Counted from the stretch's first letter, positions 11,641 through 22,520 are shown. The stretch is 64,000 nucleotides of DNA from Cepaea nemoralis (GCA_014155875.1 JACEFZ010018304.1:163501-227500), one strand, 5' to 3'. Notes: generated by a model from the letters alone, not told the origin. Made by a program: numbers and translations.

Positions 11641-11959
11641 GCTTTGTTTTTTTAATGTTCCTTTAGTCTGTGTAAAGTCAATCAATGTCTGTGTAAAGTT
11701 AGTCAATGTCTCTGTCCAGTTAATCATTTCAAATATTTGAGGACAATCATAATATCCGGTGGGAGATGCCTGACAGAGATTACAAGCAGAATAGAAAAAG
11801 CTGCACATCAGAAGATAAAAAGTATCTTATTTAAGAAACCACTTCACTGAAAGTCACGAAGAGGGTGCTGAAATGTTATATTGAACCGGTTCTGTTGTAT
11901 TTTATGCACTGTTGATTTATGACCAGTTCAAACTTATTTAAAATAAATATGCTCTAAAC

Positions 11960-12540
11960 CACCAATAAAGAAACAAAACCACCAACCAACAAACAAAAGC
12001 ACCAACCAACAAACAAAACCACCATTAAACAAACAAAACCATGAACCAATAAACAAAACCACAGACCAATAAACAAAACCACCATTAAACAAACCAAACC
12101 ACCATTAAACAAACCAAACCACCATTACATAAACCACCATTAAACAAACAAAACCATCATTAAACTAACAAAACCACCATTAAACAAACAAAACCACAAT
12201 TAAACAAACAAAACCACAATTAAACAAACAAAACCACCATTAAACAAACAAAACCACCATTAAACAAACAAAAACACCATTAAACAAACAAAACCACAAT
12301 TAAACAAACGAAACCACCATTAAACAAACAAAACTATCAACCAACAAACAAAACCATCAACCAACAAAAAAAAACAACAACCAACCAACAACAAAAAAAC
12401 CACCAACCAACAACAACAACAACAAAACACTTAAACAAACAATCACACCACCAACCAACAAATAAAACCACCATTAAACAAACAAAACCACCATTAAACA
12501 AACAAAACCACCATTAAACAAACAAAACCACCAGCCAATC
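11960..12540. repeat. 20-bp minisatellite (AAACAAACAAAACCACCATT)
   Basis: About 28 imperfect copies, with a degenerate middle near 12350-12440. It ends about 30 bases before the donor of the exon at 12574, on the intron side. Confidence 0.95.
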
Positions 12541-12573
12541 AACAAAACTACATCTGCCCGTAAGCCTGCCTAC

Positions 12574-12749
12574 CTGCAGCATGCTGAGTGGCTCATTGAG
12601 TGTGACGGGCATGGAGATCTTGGTCAGGTCCTTGCCGATGTTTCGATACATCAAATTAAATAAACTCACGACAGGGCTGGCCGGCTTGGGCACCGGCAAC
12701 CTGGACCTCCTTCCGGTTGCAAACACCGACTGGAAGGTCACTTCCGACA
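12574..12749 (-). CDS. OSBPL3/6/7: ORP exon 13: start of the ORD
   Basis: 176 bases: two bases complete a Val codon begun in exon 12, then 58 codons ending in Q. Acceptor ttcctag, donor GTAGGC. It encodes SEVTFQSVFATGRRSRLPVP, then a linker, NIGKDLTKISMPVTLNEPLS and MLQ. RR..LP.P followed by (N/K)IGKDL(T/S)K(I/V)xMPVxLNEPL is the canonical entry to the lipid-transfer domain in ORP3/6/7; the segment after it forms the lid and first strand of the tunnel. Confidence 0.97.
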
Positions 12750-13069
12750 CTAGGAATATAGAACAGATAAAGGTGAAGGCCATCCATGTTTTACTGCGAC
12801 TCTAAGGGGAGGCAAGGAAATGTAACACTATTACCTACCATGCATGTTGTAAGAGGCGACAAAGGAGATTGTCTGCCCTTGTGCTACTGAGATTCTTATG
12901 GGAAGCAAACACTAATCTACCATACATGCCATCAAAGGCTGTAAGGAGGATTGGCTTGTCCTGCCATGTTAGTCTCACTATTCTGTACAGAATAGAGCAG
13001 GTGATAGCTGAATTTCAGAAAATGATGGTTATCTTATGCAGTAAGTCACTATCATTAGCATTATAACAA

Positions 13070-13560
13070 CGTGTGTGTACTAAGTGATTCAATGAGCATG
13101 ATTCGGAAGGTCGAAGCTGGATCTGCACGTAGACAGTGGATTGAGTTGCTGCGGAAGTCTGTTGACCGTAAAATCACCTTCATCTTCATCCCGGGACATG
13201 CAGGAGTCGAAGGAAATGAACGAGCTGATAAACTGGCTGGCTCTGCACCCCCTGCAGATGGCCAGCCCATGGATCATGCTGGTGTTATTACTATCCTTAA
13301 AGATATGTTGAGAACAGAGGATTTTGACGTCAGTGAATCCACATCGCTGTCCAGGATGAAAGACTTGGGAGTATAAATTGGCACAGCCAGACACGAGAGG
13401 TACATCGAGAAAACGAGGTGCCTCGTTAACCAACACAGAACTGGCACTATTAGCCACTGTACGCTGATGCATATGCTGGGGGGGGGGGGGGGGGGGGGGG
13501 AAGGATCTGAGCACTTATGGGCCTGTCTGGAGTGCAATGAAGATACTCCAACTGATAACT
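13070..13560 (+). mobile_element. RNase H domain and 3' region of an I-clade-like LINE
   Basis: The plus strand reads KITFIFIPGHAGVEGNERAD, KLAGSAPPADG, then SRMKDLG and, after breaks, HRTGTIS, HLWACLEC. PGHAGVxGNExAD is the conserved C-terminal RNase H signature. A 23-base G run (13478-13500) interrupts the copy where the sister copy at 44765 has a short G tract. Premature stops show it is dead. Confidence 0.85.
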
Positions 13561-13599
13561 GATAACTGAAGTCACTATCATTGAATGTAAGACAGAGAG

Positions 13600-14040
13600 T
13601 TCTGAAATGCTATTAAAAAAACCTGTTTTGTTGTATGGCAGTGAATCTTAGAAAGTAAATGATAAAATTAGGCACAATTTGGAAGTAACAGAGATGTAGT
13701 TCCTAAGACAAATGTTGCAAATTCCTTGGACTGCCAGAGTAACCAACAACGATTGCCTGAAAAAGGCTAATGAAACCAAAACATTATATACAACAAGAAA
13801 GAGACAAACATCTTTCTTTGGTCATGTGATGAGAAGGGAGGCATCAGAGAACATCCTGACGACTGGACAGATCGAGGGGAACAGAGGCAGAGGCAGACCA
13901 AGAGAAATGATGCTGGATGGATTGAGACGGTGGCATGGAGGAATATTGTCAACAGAGTTGATCCAGAACACCAAAGACCGAGATCTGTGGAGAGACATGA
14001 ACCCCTACTCCAGCCGGCATGGCACTTGATGGTGTGGATG
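13600..14040 (+). mobile_element. RTE-like C-terminal tail
   Basis: The plus strand reads LLYGSES, then, after stops, QMLQIPWTARVTNNDCLKKA, SFFGHVMRREASENI, TTGQIEGNRGRGRPREMMLD and LWRDMNPYSSRHGT before a stop at about 14030. The FGHVMRR and RGRGRPR-W blocks recur in many copies of this window; only this last 105-codon stretch stays open. Confidence 0.85.
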
Positions 14041-14274
14041 ATTCTACATAGGCACCAATTAATGAATATTTTTAGTGTATTAGCAACTCTTGTAGTCATT
14101 CTCCGTTTTTCTGATCTATACAGTATTACCAACTTAACACTAGAGTCAAATGTTCTAAGTTTGAAAAAACAAAACAAAAACAGGATGGATACATTACATT
14201 GCTTTAATTCATTTTGAATTATTTCTGTAGTGTTGTAAGAAAAACTTCAACCTCATAAAACTTACACAATGGAA

Positions 14275-14740
14275 TAAATATATACTGGCACCTCGCCGTA
14301 TTGACAGATAATAGTTATTGTGCTTTACAAAATGCATAATAACCTCTCCAAGCACAAAGCCTGGGCTGAATTGTAGAGACCATGTGTTACCCATGCAGCA
14401 TGATCCCTTTCTCTGCCTGCCTAGTTTACTCCACAAAAAAAGTAACACCAATACATCTTGAACAAGATAAGCTGCAGAAGCTGCTGGATCTGAAAAGCAA
14501 TGCTCTAACTGTGGACATAATTATAAGGTTATATGCTAAATCTCATCATTTTCCCTCAGTTGGTTACTGAGATATTGAATTTTATATTGAGGCAACCAAA
14601 AAAAACAACGCACTATAGTACCTCTAATGTCATACGATTGTCTGACTAAGACCCAACATTCGGCGTTAACAAAAAGCAAGTAGTACTGTCTACCTTCACA
14701 TGGTAGCCCAGTCATATCTGACTAAGACCTGACTAAACAA
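14275..14740 (-). mobile_element. Dispersed repeat family 6, two pieces
   Basis: Bases 14275-14525 are the reverse complement of the 3' half of the element at 35815-36335 (caagataagctgcagaagct, gcctgggctgaattgtagag), and 14630-14740 of its head (gctgactaag..acattcggcg, cagtcatatctgactaagac). The piece between them is lost. Confidence 0.75.
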
Positions 14741-15001
14741 ACTAATGAAATAAATATCAAGTCTCAAAGTATGAATATTCTATGGGTCTATGCTGTGATA
14801 CGGCCATCATATTCCGTACAGAGGAATAAGTTGCCAGTCTTTCCCTCTCTTAGTTACATGATGAACACACACTCTCGTCCAACCGTACTCATGACATTAT
14901 CACCTGGCATGGCAGTTTGTGAACACATCGTAAGACAACACAATGGAAGTTTGAGTAACCAAGTACATGAAGACCACGTCAATGTTTGTCTGCCTACATA
15001 C

Positions 15002-15077
15002 CTGACGTACCACCAGCAGTATAGTCTGTATCGTTTCCATCATCAGATACGTCGCTCGAGGCTTCTTCGTCTGAGGC
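15002..15077 (-). CDS. OSBPL3/6/7: ORP exon 12: acidic linker
   Basis: 76 bases, 25 codons plus one base, acceptor cttttccag, donor GTATGT. It encodes ASDEEASSDVSDDGNDTDYT and AGGTS. An acidic, serine-rich linker between the FFAT motif and the ORD is normal for ORP3/6 (ENEASDDESY-type sequence). The leftover G plus TG of exon 13 gives Val, so phase agrees. Confidence 0.92.
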
Positions 15078-15280
15078 CTGGAAAAGACATCATCAGATAG
15101 AATGAGTTAGTATGTATGATTATCTATCTATATTTTCTTAGCCCAAGACATAGGAAACACATCATCAGATACGATTAGTTAGTATATAAAAATCCAATTA
15201 TCTATCTGTATCTTCTTTCTCCCACCCCTTGGATAAACATTAACAGATAGGATGAGTCAGTATACAAACATCAAATGATC
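15078..15280. repeat. About 78-bp repeat, three copies, starting at the exon 12 acceptor
   Basis: Segments with acatcatcagata..gattagttagtat occur near 15087, 15160 and 15240. A related string, catcatcagatacg, is also present inside the neighbouring exon (about 15039-15052), so exon-border sequence may have been amplified outward. Confidence 0.7.
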
Positions 15281-15479
15281 TATTTAACAAACAAATGATG
15301 TTTGCTCTGCGAAGGATCACTGTAACCTGCACACTCTCTACCTCTGCCCTTGACCCTCCATGGAAGCAAAGGCACTGAACCAGTTGACCATCTTTGCTGC
15401 ATGGAGGTAAGGTGCTGAGCCGGCAGCACATGTAGCCTACCTTGTGAGTGGACAAAGCTTCCTAGTCATGCACAATGGT

Positions 15480-16745
15480 TGCAATGCAAGTCTGTATTTA
15501 AACTCATTGAGTGTGCGCAGTCAAAGGTGGAAAAACATCTCAGCACGAAATGGAACGCTTGGCTAGTGAATCCATTATGTAGAAGTCCGAAGCGAAAGCT
15601 TGCTGAGTGGATGGCGTCTCATTAACACGTCTCATTAACATGAAATGGAATGCTTGGCTAGCTAACCCATTATGTGGAAGTCCGAAGCGAAAGCTTGCTG
15701 ACTGGATGGCATCTCATTAACATGTCTCATTAACATGGAATGGAACACTTCGCTAGCAAACCCATTACGTGGAAGTCCGAAGCAAAAGCTTGCCAAATGG
15801 ATATCGCCTCATAACACAAAATGGAACGCTTGGCTAGCAAATCCATTATGTGGAACTCTGAAGAGAAAGCTTGCTGAGTGGATGCCGTCTACAGACTGAC
15901 CGTTCCTGGTTTGCATGGGGAGCAGCCAGTGGTGAACGAAATACCCAATACATGGAAGTGAGGAATTAAAGCAGTCATGAGCAGGACATGGCGATTCCTT
16001 GGGTGAGCCCAGTACCAGAGCGCAGTGTGCCGGCTCTGCAATTATGGAAGCCTCCCTTGGATGGCGGGGAATGCCCATGGTCTGCCCCTGCCTTCCCTTG
16101 AGGGCTGACTGTGATGTCTTTGGCCGTTCTACCTTGACCAGCTGAGATGTGGGCGACACCACAACAGAATGTCCCTAGAAACCCCCAGGAAGGATAACCT
16201 GGTTTTAAAAAATGCCCACAGAAGTCGGATGTGCCGGCCTAAAGGTTGCAAATAAAAATGGCACAACGCAAAAAAGTCCAAGTGAAATGTCCTTCGTGCC
16301 CGGAACAGCTCTGACCATCTTGTCTTCTGGGCACAGTGTCCAGCACACGACCGAGCTAAGAGCTCGCTGAGTGGATGTCATCTGCAGACTGACCATTCCT
16401 GGTTTGTTTGGGGAGCGGCCTGTGGCAAACGAAACAGCCAATACATGGAAGTGAGGAATTAAAGTAGCCATGTGCAGGACGTGGCGATTCCTTGGGTGAG
16501 CCCAGTACCAGAGCGCTATGTGTTGGCTCTGCAATTATGGAAGACTCCTTGAATGGTGGAAAATGCCCATGGACTGCCCCTGCCTTCCCTTGAGGGCTGA
16601 CCATGAAGTCCTCGACCGTTCTAACTTGACCAGCTGGGATATGGACAGCACCACAACAGTGTCTCCCAGGAATGCTAACCTGGTTAAAAAACGCACGCTA
16701 AAGTCGGATGTGTTGGCCTAAGGGTTTTGGCCCAAGGGTGCCTAA
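15480..16745 (-). repeat. Dispersed repeat family 5, tandemly rearranged
   Basis: About 90-bp units with ggaagtccgaagcgaaagct occur four times from 15540 to 15870. Then two longer copies (about 15890-16240 and 16370-16740) follow, with gcgattccttgggtgagccc and cccctgccttcccttgaggg. An inverted copy lies at 63060-63625 and a fragment at 11040. Open minus-strand frames of up to 117 codons show no domain I recognise. Class unknown; possibly a non-autonomous retroelement. Confidence 0.7.
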
Positions 16746-16794
16746 CCAGACACACCACAATTACATCTGAAAAAACACTCGGATGAACGCAGGA

Positions 16795-18658
16795 GAAGAA
16801 GACACTTACTAAAGTACTATCTACATGACAGACACTTACTAAAGTACTAACTACATGAAAGACACTTACTAAAGTAATATCTACATGAAAGACACTTACT
16901 TAAGTACTATCTACATGAAAGACACTTACTAAAGTACTATCTACATGACACTTACTAAAGTACTATCTACATGACAGACACTTACTAAAGTACTATCTAC
17001 ATGACACTTACTAAAGTACTATCTACATGACACTTACTAAAGTACTATCTACATGACACTTACTAAAGTACTATCTACATGACAGACACTTACTAAAGTA
17101 CTATCTACATGACACTTACTAAAGTACTATCTACATGACACTTACTAAAGTACTATCTACATGACACTTACTAAAGTACTATCTACATGACACTTACTAA
17201 AGTACTATCTACATGACAGACACTTACTAAAGTACTATCTACATGACACTTACTAAAGTACTATCTACATGACACTTACTAAAGTACTATCTACATGAAA
17301 GACACTTACTAAAGTACTATCTACATGACACTTACTAAAGTACTATCTACATGACAGACACTTACTAAAGTACTATCTACATGACACTTACTAAAGTACT
17401 ATCTACATGACACTTACTAAAGTACTATCTACATGACAGACACTTACTAAAGTACTATCTACATGACAGACACTTACTAAAGTACTATCTACATGACACT
17501 TACTAAAGTACTATCTACATGACACTTACTAAAGTACTATCTACATGAAAGACACTTACTAAAGTACTATCTACATGACACTTACTAAAGTACTATCTAC
17601 ATGACAGACACTTACTAAAGTACTATCTACATGACAGACACTTACTTAAGTACTATCTACATGAAAGACACTTACTAAAGTAATATCTACATGACACTTA
17701 CTAAAGTACTATCTACATGACAGACACTTACTTAAGTACTATCTACATGACAGACACTTACTAAAGTACTATCTACATGACACTTACTAAAGTACTATCT
17801 ACATGAAAGACACTTACTAAAGTACTATCTACATGACACTTACTTAAGTACTATCTACATGAAAGACACTTACTAAAGTAATATCTACATGACACTTACT
17901 AAAGTACTATCTACATGACAGACACTTACTTAAGTACTATCTACATGACAGACACTTACTAAAGTACTATCTACATGAACACTTACTAAAGTACTATCTA
18001 CATGAAAGACACTTACTAAGTACTATCTACATGACACTTACTAAAGTACTATCTACATGACAGACACTTACTAAAGTACTATCTACATGACAGACACTTA
18101 CTAAGTACTATCTACATGAAAGACACTTACTAAAGTAATATCTACATGAAAGACACTTACTAAAGTAATATCTACATGAAAGACACTTACTTAAGTACTA
18201 TCTACATGAAAGACACTAAAGTAATAACTACATGAAAGACACTTACTTAAGTACTATCTACATGAAAGACACTTACAAAAGTACTACCTACATGAAAGAC
18301 ACTTACTAAAGTACTACCTACATGAAAGACACTTACAAAAGTACTACCTACATGAAAGACACTTACTAAAGTAATATCTACATGACAGACACTTACTAAA
18401 GTACTATCTACATGAAAGACACTTACTAAAGTATATCTACATGAAAGACACTTACTAAAGTATATCTACATGAAAGACACTTACTTAAGTACTATCTACA
18501 TGACAGACACTTACTAAAGTATATCTACATGAAAGACACTTACTAAAGTATTATCTACATGAAAGACACTTACTAAAGTATATCTACATGAAAGACACTT
18601 ACTTAAGTATTATCTACATGAAAGACACTTACTAAAGTACTATCTACATGACAGATAC
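16795..18658. repeat. 26/30-bp minisatellite (about 65 copies) abutting a 5' splice site
   Basis: Units of 26 bases (cacttactaaagtactatct plus acatga) alternate with 30-base versions that add cagA or aagA. On the gene-sense (minus) strand every unit contains GTAAGT, the ideal 5' splice-site hexamer. The array runs right up to the donor of exon 11 (18657-18662), whose intron side, GTGAGTATCTGTCATGTAGA, merges into the repeat. Confidence 0.95.
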
Positions 18659-18662
18659 TCAC

Positions 18663-18887
18663 TTCTGTTGAGGAGTCACTGATTGTACCAAAGTTCTCCT
18701 CAGCATCGTAGTATTCTGACAGGGAGAAGTTGTCCAAGGACATGCTCTGGGCAATGTTAGCCTTATCCTGGGAGATTCGAACAGACGGCAAGGGAGATAC
18801 CACAGTTGGGGTTGCTCCATCTGCCAGGAAGGAATCAGCATGTATGCGAGCCAGTCGACCACGGAGATCTGTGTTCTGCTTTTGCAC
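18663..18887 (-). CDS. OSBPL3/6/7: ORP exon 11: linker with FFAT motif
   Basis: 75 codons, phase 0 to 0, acceptor tttcaaacag, donor GTGAGT. It encodes VQKQNTDLRGRLARIHADSF (coiled region and the NxxLRxRLxxIHxxS block conserved in ORP3/6/7), a Ser/Pro-rich stretch, then SMSLDNFSLSEYYDAEENFG. The FFAT core EYYDAEE is at codons 58-64 and is preceded by Ser residues that could be phosphorylated to supply the acidic tract. It links the protein to VAP on the ER. Confidence 0.96.
18696..18716 (-). other. FFAT motif EYYDAEE
   Basis: This matches the seven-residue consensus E-F/Y-F/Y-D-A-x-E known to bind the MSP domain of VAP-A and VAP-B. Vertebrate ORP3/6 have EFFDAQE at the equivalent place, so position and sequence both fit. 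Confidence 0.9.
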
Positions 18888-18934
18888 CTGTTTGAAAGAA
18901 GAAAAAGAAAAACATACGAGAGATCAGAAGATGA

Positions 18935-19140
18935 GTTGAGTTGAGTTGAGTCAAGAACCGACATCACAGCACCCTGGACATTCCCATCAATACATTCTCA
19001 TCTTCAACAACTAGTGAAGAGTCCCAATACTAATGGTACCAACTGCAATCTGATGTGTCCACCTGGCATTTGCTTGGAGAACTATTCTCTGGCCACTTCC
19101 TGCCGATATTCTCGCCAGGCAAAGATGGTATATCTGTTCT
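18935..19140 (-). mobile_element. 3' UTR fragment of the RNase H LINE
   Basis: On the minus strand the fragment ends with ggttcttgactcaactcaac, a pentanucleotide (ACTCA)n tail. Upstream of the tail it matches the 3' UTR at 61800-61950 (agtattgggactcttcac, gatgttggttcttgactc). It is a 5'-truncated insertion of about 200 bases. Confidence 0.75.
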
Positions 19141-19384
19141 TCTATACTAATTGTTATTTGCCAAACTTATCTCAGTTATTAGAATAAAAGTCTGGCCTCA
19201 GTTTCAAATCTGACCTAAAGGACATTACAAATCTGACCTGAACAAGTTTACAAACTTGATCTCAAAAAGTTTCAAAATGTTACCTCTAAGATATTACAAA
19301 TTTGACCTTATTGACATTACAAATATTACCTAAATGACATTACAAATCTGACCTCAAATGGATTACAAACTTTATCTTAATAAG

Positions 19385-19610
19385 TTTCAAAGTTTTACAG
19401 GACATTGCATTCAACCCCATCATTTTTTGGCTGTTTGTGATTTCTTGGCAAGTTTACATACAGTAATATGCTTTTGCTTTCTGAATGACCAGCACACATA
19501 CCATTGTAAGAAATCCAACGCAAGGAGCTCTGCTGCCAAATCACCTGCAGCTGTGTTTTGAATGTAGTATGTGGGATTACGAACTGCATCTGTAACCCTT
19601 TCACTGCAGA
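19385..19610 (-). mobile_element. SINE family 2
   Basis: On the minus strand the head (tgaaagggttacagatgcag, then attcaaaacacagctg) resembles tRNA box A and B spacing. The body follows (catttagtggtatgtgtgct-like, gcaaactactgaatgtaaac) and the 3' end is near ggatatgcaactaac. More than ten copies or fragments occur in the window; the head is best preserved at 40065 and 23271. Bases 19141-19384 hold short AT-rich repeats around acattacaaatctgacctca. Confidence 0.65.
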
Positions 19611-19635
19611 TGCAGCTTTTCAACGTTTTAAAATG

Positions 19636-19850
19636 TTACCACAATCATTGAGTTATAAACCTCTTACCACAATCAGTGAGTTATAAACCTCTTACCACAA
19701 TCAGTGAGTTATAAATCTCTTACCACAATCAGTGAGTTATAAACCACGTACCACAATCAGTGAGTTATAAACCTCTTAAACTCACTCACTGAGATATAAA
19801 CCTCTTAACTCAATCAGTGAGTTACAAACCTCTTACCTCAATCAGTGAGT
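19636..19850. repeat. 28-bp minisatellite duplicating a complete 5' splice site
   Basis: About eight copies of accacaatcagtgagttata plus aacctctt. In gene sense each unit is TAACTCACTGATTGTG followed by GTAAGAGGTTTA. The first unit is the real exon end (TCACTGATTGAG) and donor (GTAAGA) of exon 10. So the repeat contains the last 12 bases of the exon as well as the intron start. Confidence 0.95.
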
Positions 19851-19964
19851 TTTTCAACGACAGAATCTGCCCATGTCCATAATCACTATCTTGCTCAAAG
19901 GTGGTTCGGATTCGATCCTTCTCTGCAGCAACCACACTCAGGAGATCCTTAAACTTGGCATGAA
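19837..19964 (-). CDS. OSBPL3/6/7: ORP exon 10: central helical region
   Basis: 128 bases: two bases finish a Leu codon started in exon 9, then 42 codons. Acceptor catctacag, donor GTAAGA. It encodes HAKFKDLLSVVAAEKDRIRT, TFEQDSDYGHGQ and ILSLKNSLIE. Vertebrate ORP3/6 have a corresponding helical stretch (VHSLLKSAFNSIAIEKEKLK-type), so this is a coiled segment before the FFAT exon. The donor is the founder of the 28-bp array next to it. Confidence 0.94.
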
Positions 19965-20059
19965 CTGTAGATGAAAGGTAAACCTACAGTTCAGTGTGAG
20001 ACACATGTTAAAATGTTCAGTTGGACAAGAAACATCAGATAAAGGCAGTGAATAAAATG

Positions 20060-20345
20060 TTCAGAAAAATATTAAAATTCTACAAGACTTGAACATGAAA
20101 GAAATCTGGCTCATAAATAGGATATCTTGGAAACTAAAATAATTTGGCCATACTGAACGTCACAGTTGCTTGGAGAGAGCAGTGATGGGAGGCGGGGGTT
20201 TCTGGTAGCAGAGGCTGGGGTGGACCAGCACGACGATGGACACCGGACATGGCAGACACCTGGGGCTTGAGGATGGATGTGGAGGGAGAAATGGCTAGAG
20301 ATGGAGAGTCATGTCAGCTCGTCGAGATGAGAGCAAGATTCTGCA
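20060..20345 (+). mobile_element. RTE-like C-terminal tail ending in an ATG-type microsatellite
   Basis: The plus strand reads WLINRISWKLK, stop, FGHTERHSCLERAVMGG, then a disrupted RGRGRP-W segment and, in another frame, MSARRDESKILQKTCH. It is similar to the end of the copy at 3783 (HAT..). The trinucleotide tract starts directly after it at about 20358. Confidence 0.75.
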
Positions 20346-20357
20346 AAAGACCTGTCA

Positions 20358-20500
20358 CATGATGATGATGGTGATGATGATGATGGTGATGATGATGATA
20401 ATGATGATGATGATAATGTTGATGATAATGATGATGATAATGATGATGATAATGGTGATGATGATGATGATGATGATGATGATGGTGATGATGATAATGG

Positions 20501-20538
<38 letters not shown>

Positions 20539-20643
20539 GTAATGATGATGATGGTAATGATGATGATGATGATGATGATGATGGTGGTGGTGATGATGAT
20601 GATGATGATGATGGTGGTGATGATGATGATGATGATGATGATG
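20358..20643. repeat. (ATG)n/(ATGATGGTG)n trinucleotide tract
   Basis: About 285 bases of gatgatg with g/a variants. It lies immediately 3' of an RTE-like tail, the normal place for the element's simple-repeat terminus. Poly-Met and poly-Ser frames are artefacts. Confidence 0.97.
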
Positions 20644-20804
20644 AGATATGATCTGTGCTACTGTGCCTGATGGAGAAAAAAAATGTCATTTGCATACCAG
20701 CACAGGAAGTCACAGTCAGCCCCAACATTATTTTGGCTGCTTGTGATTTCTTGGTAAGTTTACATTCAGTGGTTTGCCTTTCAAATATCTTGTAAGTGTG
20801 ATCA

Positions 20805-21378
20805 CAGAAGATGGCAGATTGTACAGAGAAATCAAAATCAGATGTTAAAAAAGCTAGTGCACTTACATATCAACTATCACCCATTCTGAAATATCCAAAT
20901 ATACCCATGTCCGCAAAACAACAGATAATAAACAGCATATTCACACCAACCCTATGCTACCAATCTCAAACTTGGACATTATCCAAACTTAAAAAACTAT
21001 CACACTTTTGCAAAATCAACACCTGCAAGATGAGATGCCTGAGGAGAGCTGCCAACTTAACAATCTGAGACCGAGTAAGAAATGCTGTTATCAGACAGAC
21101 AGTGGGATCAACACCTTGTGCCACATTTATTGAAAGACAGAAGATCAAGTTGTTTGGCCATCATGTTAGAATGCAACACCATCAACAACCATCACTCTCC
21201 TTCCATCAAAGATCATCTGCAACAAGACCAAGAGGACACATGAGAAGAAAATGGATTGACAACATCAAAGACATTGTACAATCATACGGAATGACACTAT
21301 CCTAATGCCACCCATCGGGCACTGGAGCGCCAATTATTCCTCCCCACGACGCTTGATGACAAAAGTGGAAGATGATGA
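20805..21378 (+). mobile_element. RTE-like C-terminal tail
   Basis: The plus strand reads YQLSPILKYPNIPMSAKQQI, LCYQSQTWTLSKLKKL, MRCLRRAANLTI, stop, then IERQKIKLFGHHVRMQH and RPRGHMRRKWIDNIKD. It ends with gatgatgatga at 21368-21378. A fragment of SINE family 2 precedes it (about 20690-20790). Confidence 0.8.
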
Positions 21379-21384
21379 TGATTT

Positions 21385-21525
21385 TGATGGTTTACCGTTG
21401 CTTTCTGAATGACCGGCACTCATACCATTCTATGAAAATCAGCGTAAGGCGGTCTGTTTCCAAATCGCTTGCAGCTATGGTTCGAACATGGTATGCAGGA
21501 TTATGAACACGCCTTGGCCACAGCG
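21385..21525 (-). mobile_element. SINE family 2, partial
   Basis: It contains gctttctgaatgaccggcac and ggcggtctgtttccaaatcg, the middle of the family. It is cut off before the 55-bp satellite. Confidence 0.7.
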
Positions 21526-21530
21526 TCGGC

Positions 21531-22520
21531 ACCTGATGAGTGCAGTAGAAATTCATCCAAGTGTTGGACGTCTCTTCTTACTCCGTCCTGATGAGTACAG
21601 TAGAAATTCATCCAAGTGTTGGACGTCTCTTCTTACTCCGTCCTGATGAGTGCAGTAGAAATTCATCCAAGTGTTGGACGTCTCTTCTTACTCCGTCCTG
21701 ATGAGTACAGTAGAAATTCATCCAAGTGTTGGACGTCTCTTCTTACTCCGTCCTGATGAGTACAGTAGAAATTCATCCAAGTGTTGGACGTCTCTTCTTA
21801 CTCCGTCCTGATGAGTGCAGTAGAAATTCATCCAAGTGTTGGACGTCTCTTCTTACTCCGTCCTGATGAGTACAGTAGAAATTCATCCAAGTGTTGGACG
21901 TCTCTTCTTACTCCGTCCTGATGAGTACAGTAGAAATTCATCCAAGTGTTGGACGTCTCTTCTTACTCCGTCCTGATGAGTACAGTAGAAATTCATCCAA
22001 GTGTTGGACGTCTCTTCTTACTCCGTCCTGATGAGTACAGTAGAAATTCATCCAAGTGTTGGACGTCTCTTCTTACTCCGTCCTGATGAGTGCAGTAGAA
22101 ATTCATCCAAGTGTTGGACGTCTCTTCTTACTCCGTCCTGATGAGTACAGTAGAAATTCATCCAAGTGTTGGACGTCTCTTCTTACTCCATCCTGATGAG
22201 TACAGTAGAAATTCATCCAAGTGTTCGACGACTCTTCTTACTCCGTACTGATGAGTACAGTAGAAATTCATCCAAGTGTTGGACGTCTCTTCTTACTCCG
22301 TCCTGATGAGTACAGTAGAAATTCATCCAAGTGTTGGACGTCTCTTCTTACTCCGTCCTGATGAGTACAGTAGAAATTCATCCAAGTGTTCGACGACTCT
22401 TCTTACTCCGTCCTGATGAGTACAGTAGAAATTCATCCAAGTGTTGGACGTCTCTTCTTACTCCGTCCTGATGAGTACAGTAGAAATTCATCCAAGTGTT
22501 GGACGACTCTTCTTACTCCA
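21531..22520. repeat. 55-bp satellite, 18 copies
   Basis: The anchor tcctgatgag recurs every 55 bases (21586, 21641 and so on). Copies are almost identical; the few variants (tacag/tgcag, ggacg/cgacg) recur in several units. Bases 22521-22970 after it show nothing recognisable. Confidence 0.97.

Noticed and set aside
20309..20728. Poly-Ser and poly-Met frames
   Set aside because: Trinucleotide repeat read in different frames.
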